Below, in pieces: positions 1 to 7,820 of a stretch of 64,000 bases of DNA. Source of the DNA: SIG565 sp045613385 (lineage in GTDB: Bacteria > Bacillota > Clostridia > Oscillospirales > Acutalibacteraceae); assembly GCA_045613385.1 (NCBI GenBank), contig JAZLAW010000022.1:12346-76345 (forward strand). Reading direction: 5' to 3'. Positions within the stretch are counted from its first letter, which is position 1; each line of letters opens with the position of its first letter. Position numbers and translations under genes: made by a program. Below the pieces are notes generated by a model. It ran no database searches and was not told the origin of the DNA. It was given only the letters and a program-made list of their open reading frames with translations.

Positions 1-480
1 TCCCGTTCCGGGCGGACAGTCAACAAACATATAGTCAACATTTCCCCAAGCTACATCAGTCCAGAACTGCTTCACCGCACCCGCGATAACCGGGCCGCGC
101 CATACTACAGGCGATTCTGTATCTTCGAGCAAAAGATTCACCGACATAAGCTTAATACCGCCCTTACTTTCGGCCGGTAAAATACCGCGCTCATCCTGCA
201 AAGCGCGTGAATTAACTCCAAACATTTTAGGAATTGACGGACCGGTAATATCTGCATCAAGTACCGCCGTTTCATAACCTGCGCGTTTCATACTAACTGC
301 AAGGCCGCCTGTTACTAAGGACTTTCCTACGCCTCCCTTGCCGCTTACTACGCCGATTACACGTTTAATATTGCTGAACTCGTTGGTTTGCGCAATAAGA
401 CTGGCAGGTTCCTTTTTTGCCGATGCACAATTACTGCAATCTCCGTTACAAGCTGTCTCGCTACATTTTCTTTCACTCAT
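1..480 (-). CDS. mrp: Mrp/NBP35-type Fe-S carrier P-loop ATPase (3' end beyond window)
   Basis: Only the first 160 residues are visible; the frame runs off the left edge. The deviant Walker A GKGGVGKS lies at residues 47-54, followed by DADITGPS and DCPPGTGD, which are diagnostic of the Mrp/ApbC/NBP35 family of MinD-like ATPases. A Cys-rich N-terminus (C6, C11, C15, C18) resembles the Fe-S-binding N-tail of NBP35-like members. The family carries and transfers Fe-S clusters in the cytoplasm. GGAAGG sits just upstream of the ATG at 480. It follows the S1-domain gene by 19 nt and nifS-nifU further upstream, which fits a role in Fe-S assembly. Confidence 0.93.
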   Translation of the reverse strand, partial: MSERKCSETACNGDCSNCASAKKEPASLIAQTNEFSNIKRVIGVVSGKGGVGKSLVTGGLAVSMKRAGYETAVLDADITGPSIPKMFGVNSRALQDERGILPAESKGGIKLMSVNLLLEDTESPVVWRGPVIAGAVKQFWTDVAWGNVDYMFVDCPPGTG

Positions 481-499
481 TTTAAACTTCCTTCCAACT

Positions 500-1420
500 T
501 TAGAACTGCGTGTATATCTGCTTTATAGAATTTGGTGGTGAATAATACCATTCTTCAATATGGTCATCTGAACAGAAATACTCCACGGGCGTTATAAAAT
601 CACTATCAAAACTATCTATTATAATAAGCTTTACCTTCATTTTCTCTGGTATAATGCTTTTTATAAACACACTGGCCTGTTGACCTATGTACACATCATT
701 TTTAGGCTCTGCAAGTCCCGCAAGATTGGGAGTCAACTCTACAAAAATACCATAACTTTCTACCGAGCGTATTATACCTGTTACGGTTTGCCCTGCTTTG
801 AGTAAATCGGCATTTTCTTGCCAAGTACCCAGTAATTCCTTATGGGATAACATTATCTTTCCATCCGGCATTATCTGTTTGACAATAACCTTTATATCAC
901 TTCCGACACAAAAGCGGTCGGATGGATGAGATATACGGGATACCGAAATAGAATCAATCGGTAAGAGTGCGATTATCCCACAGCCTATATCACAAAAAGC
1001 GCCAAAACTTTCAAGGTGGGTTATCCTGGCATCTATTATATCCCCGGGAATCAAGCACTTAATATAATTTTGTATGCATTGTTCCTGAGCCATACGGCGG
1101 GACAGTATGGCATACATTTTGCCGTCACTATCGGTTTCAACACTTTTTACAGTAAAGCAAACCGCCTTGCCGACACGGGAAATAAGTGCAATATCCCGAA
1201 CATTTCCTTCGCTGATACCTATAGCGCCATCATCTCTTGGGATAATCCCCTTCATACAACCGAGATTTACTATCAGATTATGCTCGGCATCGCACATAAA
1301 GGCAGTGGCTTCAAGAATATCCCCCGACTGCATAGACTGTGTTATACTAAGCGGCGTATGAATTTTCTTTTTGTTAGATACTGTATCACTTAGCCAACCT
1401 TCAGGAAAATAACCCTTCAT
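500..1420 (-). CDS. Triple S1-domain RNA-binding protein (ribosomal protein S1-like)
   Basis: This 306-residue protein has three S1-like OB folds at roughly residues 31-109, 124-194 and 208-269. The second (PGDIIDARITHLESFGAFCD) and third (GQTVTGIIRSVESYGIFVEL) are easiest to recognise. S1 repeats bind single-stranded RNA, so a role in translation or mRNA binding is expected; it is shorter than the four-to-six-repeat S1 of Gram-negatives. An upstream in-frame TTG exists, but AAAGG lies 10 nt before the ATG at 1420, which was chosen. It sits between nifU and mrp. Whether it shares their transcript is unclear, because the 80-nt gap to nifU contains a hairpin. Confidence 0.85.
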   Translation of the reverse strand: MKGYFPEGWLSDTVSNKKKIHTPLSITQSMQSGDILEATAFMCDAEHNLIVNLGCMKGIIPRDDGAIGISEGNVRDIALISRVGKAVCFTVKSVETDSDGKMYAILSRRMAQEQCIQNYIKCLIPGDIIDARITHLESFGAFCDIGCGIIALLPIDSISVSRISHPSDRFCVGSDIKVIVKQIMPDGKIMLSHKELLGTWQENADLLKAGQTVTGIIRSVESYGIFVELTPNLAGLAEPKNDVYIGQQASVFIKSIIPEKMKVKLIIIDSFDSDFITPVEYFCSDDHIEEWYYSPPNSIKQIYTQF

Positions 1421-1436
1421 AATTATCAAGCCTTTC

Positions 1437-1470
1437 TTTTCATATGTTTCCTAAAGAAAGTATATGAAAA
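1437..1470. other. Inverted repeat in the nifU / S1-protein gap
   Basis: TTTTCATAT (1437-1445) pairs with ATATGAAAA (1462-1470), and an inner TTTC/GAAA pairing is possible. On the minus strand the hairpin ends directly before the AAAGG ribosome-binding site of the S1-domain gene. No U-run follows on the minus strand, so it does not look like an intrinsic terminator. It may be a 5' mRNA structure or a processing site. Confidence 0.45.
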
Positions 1471-1500
1471 AGACTTGCTAATAATGATTAATTTACCTTC

Positions 1501-1935
1501 CTATTTTGAACAACCTTCACAATGGTCGCAATCGTGTTTGATTTCACCCACAAACGGTGTTGGATCAACACCCTGTCTTGTATAATAATCGGCAAGAGCC
1601 GCCTTTATTGCCTGTTCTGCAAGAACCGAGCAATGTATTTTATGCGGCGGCAAACCACCCAACGCCTCAACTACCGCTTTGTTTGATAATTCGAGCGCCT
1701 TTTCAATAGGCTGACCTTTTACCATCTCGGCGGCAATAGAACTCGTAGCAATAGCCGATGCGCAACCGTAAGTTTTAAAACGAACATCTTCTATAATTCC
1801 GTTTTCTATTTTTAAATACATTCGCATAATATCTCCGCATTTAGCGTTACCAACTTCACCCACACCGTTGGCATCGGCAAGTTCACCCACGTTACGCGGA
1901 TTTGTAAAATGCTCCATAACCTTATCTGTATACAT
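1501..1935 (-). CDS. nifU: NifU/IscU-type Fe-S cluster scaffold protein
   Basis: This 144-residue U-type scaffold has the three conserved cluster ligands C33 (in KCGDIM), C58 (in YGCASA) and C102 (in IHCSVLAE), with D35 next to the first, as in IscU. It assembles [2Fe-2S]/[4Fe-4S] clusters from sulfur delivered by NifS. The C-terminal tail carries three extra cysteines (C136, C139, C142), as is common in the clostridial nifS-linked form. The ATG at 1935 is preferred over an upstream TTG because AGGGG lies 8 nt before it. It directly follows nifS, so the two are translationally close and certainly co-transcribed. Confidence 0.95.
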   Translation of the reverse strand: MYTDKVMEHFTNPRNVGELADANGVGEVGNAKCGDIMRMYLKIENGIIEDVRFKTYGCASAIATSSIAAEMVKGQPIEKALELSNKAVVEALGGLPPHKIHCSVLAEQAIKAALADYYTRQGVDPTPFVGEIKHDCDHCEGCSK

Positions 1936-1938
1936 CAA

Positions 1939-3126
1939 TTATTCCCCTTTACTTTCCGCCACAATTTTATCCCACAACGGTGACATAGAACGCAAACGTT
2001 CTATAATTGGCGGTAAAACTTCGCAAATATACTTTGCATCATCAAGTGTACTTTCATCGCTAAACGACAAACGGAGTGAGCCGTGTGCTACTTCGTGTTT
2101 AAGCCCTATACTCAAAAGCACGTGACTCGGGTCAAGAGAACCTGATGTACAAGCAGAACCCGAAGATGCACAAATGCCCTTAGCGTCGAGCATTAAAAGT
2201 AATGACTCTCCTTCAACACCTTCAAAACACATATTCACATTTCCTGCAAGTCTGTTTTCTCTATCACCATTCACACGGGAACGCTCAATTTTCAGACAAT
2301 TATCCATTATATAATTTGTGATTTCGCGGTTTTTCCGATTTCTTTCTTCCATAGTAGCCATCGCTTCTTCAAGAGCAATCGCCATTCCTACTATACCTGC
2401 CGTGTTTTCGGTACCCGCACGGCGTCTGTTTTCCTGTGCGCCGCCATCAATCAAATTACCAAACGGTATGCCGCGTTTTATATACAAAGCGCCCATACCT
2501 TTCGGACCGTGGAATTTATGCGCCGACATAGAAAGCATATCAATACACTGTTCTTTTACATCAATCGGAACATTACCCACTGCCTGTACGGCATCGGTAT
2601 GGAACACAATTCCCTTTTCACGACACACCGCACCAATTTCAGCCACAGGCTGAATGGTACCAATTTCGTTGTTGGCGTACATTATTGTAACGAGTCCTGT
2701 TGTTTCCTTAATCGCATTTTCAAGCTCTTCTACACGTACCAATCCGTCTGAATGGACATCCAGTAAAGTTACTTCGAAGCCTTCTTTTTTCAAGGTATCG
2801 AGTGTATGAAGTACTGCGTGATGCTCGAACTTTGTCGAAATTATATGATTTTTACCCTTTTTAAGCATGGCGTGGGCATAACCTTTTATTGCCCAGTTAT
2901 CCGCTTCGCTGCCACCCGCGGTGAAATATATTTCCCCACTTCTTGCACCCAAAGCTTCCGCTACTTTTTGTCGTGCTTCTTCAATCGCTTCTTTTGATTT
3001 TGCCCCAAAATTATAAAGGCTTGAAGCATTTGCATATTCTTCCTTTAAATACGGCAGCATACCATTTAAAGCCTTTTCGCTAAGACGGGTCGTAGCCGCA
3101 TTATCGGCATAAATAAATCTTTCCAT
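1939..3126 (-). CDS. nifS: Cysteine desulfurase, NifS/IscS class
   Basis: This 395-residue PLP-dependent aminotransferase-class-V enzyme converts cysteine to alanine plus enzyme-bound persulfide. The visible signatures are YADNAATT at the N-terminus, the EHHAV histidines near 102, the Schiff-base lysine K204 in SAHKFHGPKG, and the persulfide loop SSGSACTSG with catalytic C326. The short loop right before C326 marks the class I (NifS/IscS) type. A GAGG seven nt upstream favours the ATG at 3126 over the one at 3132. It heads the nifS-nifU transcript, with its own promoter at 3162-3190. No IscR-type repressor gene is adjacent. Confidence 0.96.
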   Translation of the reverse strand: MERFIYADNAATTRLSEKALNGMLPYLKEEYANASSLYNFGAKSKEAIEEARQKVAEALGARSGEIYFTAGGSEADNWAIKGYAHAMLKKGKNHIISTKFEHHAVLHTLDTLKKEGFEVTLLDVHSDGLVRVEELENAIKETTGLVTIMYANNEIGTIQPVAEIGAVCREKGIVFHTDAVQAVGNVPIDVKEQCIDMLSMSAHKFHGPKGMGALYIKRGIPFGNLIDGGAQENRRRAGTENTAGIVGMAIALEEAMATMEERNRKNREITNYIMDNCLKIERSRVNGDRENRLAGNVNMCFEGVEGESLLLMLDAKGICASSGSACTSGSLDPSHVLLSIGLKHEVAHGSLRLSFSDESTLDDAKYICEVLPPIIERLRSMSPLWDKIVAESKGE

Positions 3127-3161
3127 TTTCATTCCTCAACATTAAATTTTTACCAACGATT

Positions 3162-3190
3162 ATTTTATACTATTTCGGTATACTTTTCAA
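3162..3190 (-). promoter_or_regulatory. Sigma-A-type promoter of nifS-nifU
   Basis: Read on the minus strand, -35 TTGAAA (3190-3185), a 17-nt spacer and -10 TAAAAT (3167-3162) lie 36 nt upstream of the nifS start. Confidence 0.6.
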
Positions 3191-3198
3191 TACTAAAC

Positions 3199-3636
3199 TT
3201 AAAAATTTTTGTAAAAATTTACTGCTAAAATATCACAACGTTCATTTTCAGGATGGCCCGCATGTCCTTTAACCCAGTCTATCCGAACTTCGTGCATTTT
3301 TAAGAGTTCTAAGAGTTCTTCCCACAAATCTGTATTAAGGGCAGGTTTTTTATCAGCTTTGCGCCAACCGTTCTTTTGCCAACTCTCAGCCCAACCCTTT
3401 GTTATGCCATCAGCAACATACTTAGAGTCGGTCACAAGTCTCACCATACAGGGTTCTTTAAGAGCTCTGAGTCCCATTATCGCGGCAGTTAATTCCATAC
3501 GGTTATTCGTAGTTTCCTTTTCACCGCCGCAGAGTTCTTTTTCCTTCTCCCCATAGCGCAAAATAGCACCCCATCCACCAGGGCCGGGATTACCCGAACA
3601 CGCGCCATCGGTAAATAATTCAACATATTTTTTCAT
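3199..3636 (-). CDS. rnhA: Ribonuclease HI
   Basis: This 145-residue enzyme degrades the RNA strand of RNA:DNA hybrids. The four carboxylates of the two-metal site are visible: D10 (FTDGACSGNPGPGG), E48 (NRMELTAA), D70 (VTDSKY) and D135. The active-site-loop H125 is in KGHAGHPEN. Length and full-length similarity to E. coli RnhA type are normal. AGGAG precedes the ATG by 5 nt. It starts 8 nt after the lexA stop, so it is very likely the second gene of a lexA-rnhA operon and could be part of the SOS response. Confidence 0.96.
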   Translation of the reverse strand: MKKYVELFTDGACSGNPGPGGWGAILRYGEKEKELCGGEKETTNNRMELTAAIMGLRALKEPCMVRLVTDSKYVADGITKGWAESWQKNGWRKADKKPALNTDLWEELLELLKMHEVRIDWVKGHAGHPENERCDILAVNFYKNF

Positions 3637-3644
3637 ACTAACTC

Positions 3645-4235
3645 CTAATACTTTCGGTAGCTTCCGATAACCTTACCAAGTACCGATGGGTTTTCGGGAT
3701 AAATTGGGTCAAAATCTTCATTCTCGGGCATAAAAACCACCCTGCCGTTTTTATCTTTTGCTAAACGTTTTACAGTAGCTTCATCGCCGTCCATACCGAT
3801 AATTATATCGCCATCTCTTACATATGCATCTTTATCGGCAACGACTATGTCACCATCCATAATACCTATATTTTTCATACTATACCCCTGAACGCGAAGC
3901 GCAAACAGGCCTTCGGCATCCTTTGTAGGATACGGAATGTAGTCTTCTATTTCTTCAACTGCCAAAATAGGTTGTCCCGCCGTTACACGACCGATAACGG
4001 GTACCTGTACAGAATCTGATGCACCCTCTATTCTGATAGCGCGTGAATATTTGGCATCCCTATAAATATAACCGTTTTCTTCGAGAACATTAAGTATTTC
4101 GTGCACGGTAGATGTTGACTTTATACCTGTAGCATTACAAATCTCTCTGACTGTTGGCGGAAGTCCTGCCGAAATCTTTTTAACAAGATAATTATATACC
4201 TTTAACTGTTTTTCTTTTAAAGTCGGTCTTGACAT
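3645..4235 (-). CDS. lexA: LexA SOS repressor
   Basis: This 196-residue repressor has an N-terminal winged helix (about 1-70) and a C-terminal S24 self-cleavage domain. The cleavage site A86-G87 lies in VTAGQP. The Ser-Lys dyad is S119 (GYSMKN) and K156 (ATVKRL). RecA-stimulated self-cleavage after DNA damage relieves repression of SOS genes. A strong promoter and a near-consensus operator overlap its transcription start (4249-4296), consistent with autoregulation. rnhA follows after 8 nt. Confidence 0.97.
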   Translation of the reverse strand: MSRPTLKEKQLKVYNYLVKKISAGLPPTVREICNATGIKSTSTVHEILNVLEENGYIYRDAKYSRAIRIEGASDSVQVPVIGRVTAGQPILAVEEIEDYIPYPTKDAEGLFALRVQGYSMKNIGIMDGDIVVADKDAYVRDGDIIIGMDGDEATVKRLAKDKNGRVVFMPENEDFDPIYPENPSVLGKVIGSYRKY

Positions 4236-4248
4236 ACAAAAACCTCCC

Positions 4249-4296
4249 GAACATTTATTCTTTTTTTAGTATATCAAAGTATCCATCCTTTTTCAA
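4249..4296 (-). promoter_or_regulatory. lexA promoter with candidate LexA operator
   Basis: On the minus strand, -35 TTGAAA (4296-4291), a 17-nt spacer and -10 TATACT (4273-4268) are followed by GAATAAATGTTC (4260-4249). That element matches the Gram-positive GAAC-N4-GTTC box in 7 of 8 positions. It covers the expected start site, immediately before the GGGAGG ribosome-binding site. The promoter overlaps the 3' end of the upstream TSUP gene. Confidence 0.6.
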
Positions 4297-4658
4297 GGGG
4301 TATTTTTATCCTTTTTAAACAGTTCTATAATACCAAGTACAATTAAAAAGCTCGCAAATATTTTTGAGATGAAAGCAGCCTTTAAAACACTTGTCAGCCA
4401 AATACCCACAAAACTACCCAAAATACCAAACGCGGCTATAGGCAGCGCCCTTTTAAAATCTAATTGTTTTTTTAGCGCATAAATTATTATTGATAATAAT
4501 CCTATGGGTATAAAAAACCATAAATTAATTCCTTGGGCCAATAACTGCTCGGCATTTTTAAATACCGTTAAATATATAAGCAGCACCGCACCGCCGCCCA
4601 TACCCATTGATGCGATAACACCCGAAAAAAGCCCTGCTAAAAGGGCTATAATATTCAT
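4293..4658 (-). CDS. TSUP (TauE/SafE) family half-transporter, second subunit
   Basis: This 121-residue membrane protein has four predicted helices and the glycine-rich GVIASMGMGGGAV motif near its N-terminus. It corresponds to one repeat of the usual 8-helix, roughly 250-residue TauE/SafE family that exports sulfite, sulfoacetate or related organosulfonates. The start (ATG 4658) overlaps the stop of the preceding half-gene as ATGA. A longer in-frame extension exists but lies inside that gene and lacks TSUP features. The two halves probably form a heterodimer; the substrate is unknown. Confidence 0.82.
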   Translation of the reverse strand: MNIIALLAGLFSGVIASMGMGGGAVLLIYLTVFKNAEQLLAQGINLWFFIPIGLLSIIIYALKKQLDFKRALPIAAFGILGSFVGIWLTSVLKAAFISKIFASFLIVLGIIELFKKDKNTP

Positions 4659-5011
4659 CGTATGAACAGGCGTACGCCTGCCCATATCATAAATAACGCA
4701 AATATTTTCTTTAGTGCTTTTTGCGGTAACCGACAAAGAATAAAAGTGCCTATCAGTGTGCCTATTATGCCACCCGGTATAAAGGGTATTGCATCTACAA
4801 TAGCTACGTTACCGCGCAACAAATACATAACCGCACTGATTGCCGAAATCGGTAATATAACCAAAATAGCGTTTGCTTGTGCCTTACTTTGTGAAAAGCC
4901 GAGATTTTTTAAAAGCGGAACCGCAATCATTCCGCCGCCCGCGCCCATAAGTCCGTTTATAATGCCAATAGTAATACCACTTGTTACAGTTCTAAAATTA
5001 ATTTTCTTCAT
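4655..5011 (-). CDS. TSUP (TauE/SafE) family half-transporter, first subunit
   Basis: This 118-residue protein has four predicted membrane helices and the family motif GIINGLMGAGGGMIAVPLL at residues 13-31. It is the N-terminal repeat of a TauE/SafE exporter, encoded separately. GGTG lies 5 nt before the ATG at 5011; upstream in-frame codons are Phe/Arg-rich and unlikely to be translated. It is translationally coupled (ATGA) to the second half-gene. Related half-size pairs occur in other Clostridia, so the split is not read as a frameshift: each half has its own start, stop and complete four-helix repeat. Confidence 0.82.
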   Translation of the reverse strand: MKKINFRTVTSGITIGIINGLMGAGGGMIAVPLLKNLGFSQSKAQANAILVILPISAISAVMYLLRGNVAIVDAIPFIPGGIIGTLIGTFILCRLPQKALKKIFALFMIWAGVRLFIR

Positions 5012-5054
5012 ATCTTCACCAAAAATATTGTTAGCAAAAAAACACCTAAAATAC

Positions 5055-5082
5055 AAAAAGCGATGCCGTGGCATCGCTTTTT
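5055..5082 (-). terminator. Intrinsic terminator after the ABC/DUF1854 operon
   Basis: A near-perfect stem (AGCGATGCC/GGCATCGCT, flanked by A/T tracts) is followed by a U-run. It lies directly after the stop of the minus-strand ABC gene at 5083. Confidence 0.85.
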
Positions 5083-7263
5083 TTAATCATCAATTTCTAT
5101 ATTTGACATTTGTCTTTGAGCCATAACAAGACCGTAGTAGATACCTTGTTTAGCCACCAACTCATCGTGAGTTCCTATTTCGGCAACCGTTCCTTTATCG
5201 AGAACAACAAGTTTCGTTGCGTTGCGAAGAGTGGACAGTCTATGTGCAATGGCTATTGTTGTGCACTGTTTCGAGAGTCGGGCCAATGCATCCTGAATCT
5301 GTTTTTCGGTCTCGGTATCAAGAGAAGCGGTAGCTTCATCTAATATAAGTATTTTGGGATTATGTAACAGTGCACGTGCGATTGCTACACGTTGGCGCTC
5401 ACCGCCTGAAAGCCCCAGACCTTTTTCGCCGATTTTGGTATTATATCCATCGGGCATTTTCTTAATAAATTCGTGACAACCCGCAAGTTTCGATACGGAA
5501 ATTACTTCATCTCTTGTCGCATCAGGTTTTGCATAAGCAATATTCTGAAATACCGTACCCGAGAACAAATATGTTTCCTGTAAAACGACGCCTATTTGCT
5601 TTCGCAAAGCTTCGCTTGAAATATTTCTTATGTCTACACCATCAACAGTAATACTTCCGCTTTCGACATCATAAAGGCGCATTATAAGATTGATAAGGGT
5701 TGTCTTACCAACGCCCGAAGCGCCAACAAGACCGATAAATTCACCCGGTTTTATGTGTATATCTACATTTTTCAGAACTTCCTTGCCGATATCATATCCG
5801 AAAGAAATGTTATTAATATCTATATTCCCCTTGATTTCGGGATTTTGGGGATTTTCAGACTCTGTAATATCGGCTTCTTCATCAAGTACTTCGAAAATCT
5901 TTGAAGATGATGTTGTGAATTCCATTACCTGTCGGGGAATCATTGATATCATGCGAAGTGGTCCATAAATTTTTGTAATATAAAAAGAAAACTGTGACAT
6001 TTCACCGAGCGTCATACTGCCGCCGAGAATCTTATTTCCAACGTAGAAAAGTAAAATAAACTCTCCAAAACTTATGAAAAATCGCAATATAGGCATAATA
6101 ATGCTCCAAATGCAGTCGATTTTTTCCTGTAGTACTCTCTCTGTCCCGGTAAATTCTCTGAATCGTTCGCCTTCTCTATATTCTGTTCCGAAAGATTTCA
6201 CAACCCTAATACCCGAAAAAATGTCGTGTAAAACCGAGTTGGTTTTTGATGCAGCAGACCAGTTTCTCCGGAAAAGTGAACGCATCTTTTTTCTGAATAA
6301 ATAGAAAAACAATACAACCAAAGGAGTTGGCAACATTATAAACAAAAACAATATCGGGTCATAAAAAAGAATATACACACTTACAGCCAACATAACCGTT
6401 AATTCTTCAATAATATTCGGGAAACGGCTTACTACGAACGCATCGAAGGTTTGTGTATCCTGCATGACTCGGCGCAAAAGATCGCCTGTAGTGTATTTTG
6501 AAATCTTTGTTATAGAAAGACTCTCGACCTTACTGAAAAGTCGGTTTCTCAAATCACGCGTCATTTTACTGCTCGCACATATTAACAAATGTGTCCTTAC
6601 CATATTAATTCCGCGGACAATACATTCTATTAAGAACATTGATAAGATGATTAATGCGAAATTTCCTAATTTCAAACCTTCCGGATTTGGGCTTTTAATA
6701 TAATCATCAACGGCAATTCTATTTAAAATAGGCGCAATAAGATTAATTGCACTCATTACAAAAAATGAGATGAAAGCGATTATTAAATATACTTTATGTG
6801 GTGACAACAACTCCCAGACTTTTTTAAACAACTGCTTTTTCTGTTCCCTGGAAAGTTGTTTGCCTCTCTCAGAACAAGAATCTTCCTTATATAACAACCT
6901 TCCGTTCTCAAGAAAATAATTATAATCTTTAACAGATTTAATTATGCTATTTATAAATTTTCCATCGGAACGGCAGAGCAAATTAACCGAATTGTCCTGT
7001 TTCTTTATGTATGACACAAAAACACAGCCTACACCCATATCGGTAATAAGCTCTTTTATTTCTGAAACCTTTACAATTTGCTTAATTTGTCCATCTTCTA
7101 CAACATACAGGTTTTCTTTATCCGCTGCAATAACCCCGTTGCAAACATCTGTGAGATTATCACATTTAAGGTTAAATCTAAAGCAAACCTGTAAATTATG
7201 CATAACTTCTTCAGACAAAACTGCACACAGTTTATCCGATAATTCCTTTGGAATATTGTACAT
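5083..7263 (-). CDS. ABC exporter with N-terminal PH-like extension (subunit A)
   Basis: This 726-residue fused exporter has six membrane helices (about 155-440) and one ATPase domain. Walker A is GASGVGKTT (about 514-522), the signature is LSGGERQRVAIARA, and Walker B is ILILDEATASLD with its catalytic Glu. The first 145 residues are not part of a normal ABC exporter. They are beta-rich, lack membrane helices and resemble a PH/GRAM-like fold (VIAADKENLYVVEDG). A similar extension is present in the partner at 7821-10112, suggesting an obligate heterodimer. The 16-nt gap to the DUF1854 gene shows co-transcription. The substrate is unknown. Confidence 0.88.
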   Translation of the reverse strand: MYNIPKELSDKLCAVLSEEVMHNLQVCFRFNLKCDNLTDVCNGVIAADKENLYVVEDGQIKQIVKVSEIKELITDMGVGCVFVSYIKKQDNSVNLLCRSDGKFINSIIKSVKDYNYFLENGRLLYKEDSCSERGKQLSREQKKQLFKKVWELLSPHKVYLIIAFISFFVMSAINLIAPILNRIAVDDYIKSPNPEGLKLGNFALIILSMFLIECIVRGINMVRTHLLICASSKMTRDLRNRLFSKVESLSITKISKYTTGDLLRRVMQDTQTFDAFVVSRFPNIIEELTVMLAVSVYILFYDPILFLFIMLPTPLVVLFFYLFRKKMRSLFRRNWSAASKTNSVLHDIFSGIRVVKSFGTEYREGERFREFTGTERVLQEKIDCIWSIIMPILRFFISFGEFILLFYVGNKILGGSMTLGEMSQFSFYITKIYGPLRMISMIPRQVMEFTTSSSKIFEVLDEEADITESENPQNPEIKGNIDINNISFGYDIGKEVLKNVDIHIKPGEFIGLVGASGVGKTTLINLIMRLYDVESGSITVDGVDIRNISSEALRKQIGVVLQETYLFSGTVFQNIAYAKPDATRDEVISVSKLAGCHEFIKKMPDGYNTKIGEKGLGLSGGERQRVAIARALLHNPKILILDEATASLDTETEKQIQDALARLSKQCTTIAIAHRLSTLRNATKLVVLDKGTVAEIGTHDELVAKQGIYYGLVMAQRQMSNIEIDD

Positions 7264-7279
7264 TTAACAAATCTCTTTT

Positions 7280-7810
7280 CTATAAATAGAGTTCTATTTC
7301 TTTGTAACTTTTTCTGTCAAGAGCCAGAACGCTTTCTATTACAAATCGGTTTCCGTCAACATCAAGTACGATAACCTTGTCATCTCCTACCTTGAGCGTG
7401 TTTCGGAAGGTGTCCTGTACCGTGAACTCCACCGCTCTGCCTTCATCTACAACAACCGACCAATAGGAAAACCCATATCTCTCTTTAACCGACTTTATTT
7501 TCTTTATAACAGGCGAATAATATTTTCTTGCAAGTTCTGTCTTAACCAGTTGGATTTCGCCATCTGCAAGGTCTGACACATCGTATATAATACCTATTTC
7601 ATTTGATTCTTCATCACACACCGATATGTATTGCCATTTAAGTTCAAACGGAAACATCCTGTGCAAGAAAACTCTATCGTATGTTTTTTTGTTTTCTTCC
7701 AACTGTATTTCAAGTGCCACAAAACCGTTTTTTTCGCAGAAGGAAGCATTTGAACGGTCTATCTTTATTGTGCTCAATGACAAATCGGTAAGTAAATTAT
7801 TATCAACCAT
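7280..7810 (-). CDS. DUF1854 protein
   Basis: This 176-residue soluble protein shows the DUF1854 core: FPFELKWQYISV, then GIIYDVSDL, then ELARKYYSPVIKKIKSVKERYG, and YWSVVVDEG. Members of this family accompany ABC exporters, including ones annotated near cyanophycin metabolism; the biochemical role is not known. It lies between two ABC exporter genes that share an N-terminal extension, so it may be a regulator or accessory subunit of the complex. The ATG at 7810 (AGGAG 7 nt upstream) or the adjacent ATG at 7813 is preferred over a TTG at 7831 that would overlap the upstream gene. Confidence 0.82.
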   Translation of the reverse strand: MVDNNLLTDLSLSTIKIDRSNASFCEKNGFVALEIQLEENKKTYDRVFLHRMFPFELKWQYISVCDEESNEIGIIYDVSDLADGEIQLVKTELARKYYSPVIKKIKSVKERYGFSYWSVVVDEGRAVEFTVQDTFRNTLKVGDDKVIVLDVDGNRFVIESVLALDRKSYKEIELYL

Positions 7811-7820
7811 CATAACTCTC

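Noticed and set aside
4293..5011. Frameshifted single TauE/SafE gene
   Set aside because: Both halves have their own start codon with ribosome-binding context, an ATGA overlap and complete four-helix repeats, so the split looks natural.
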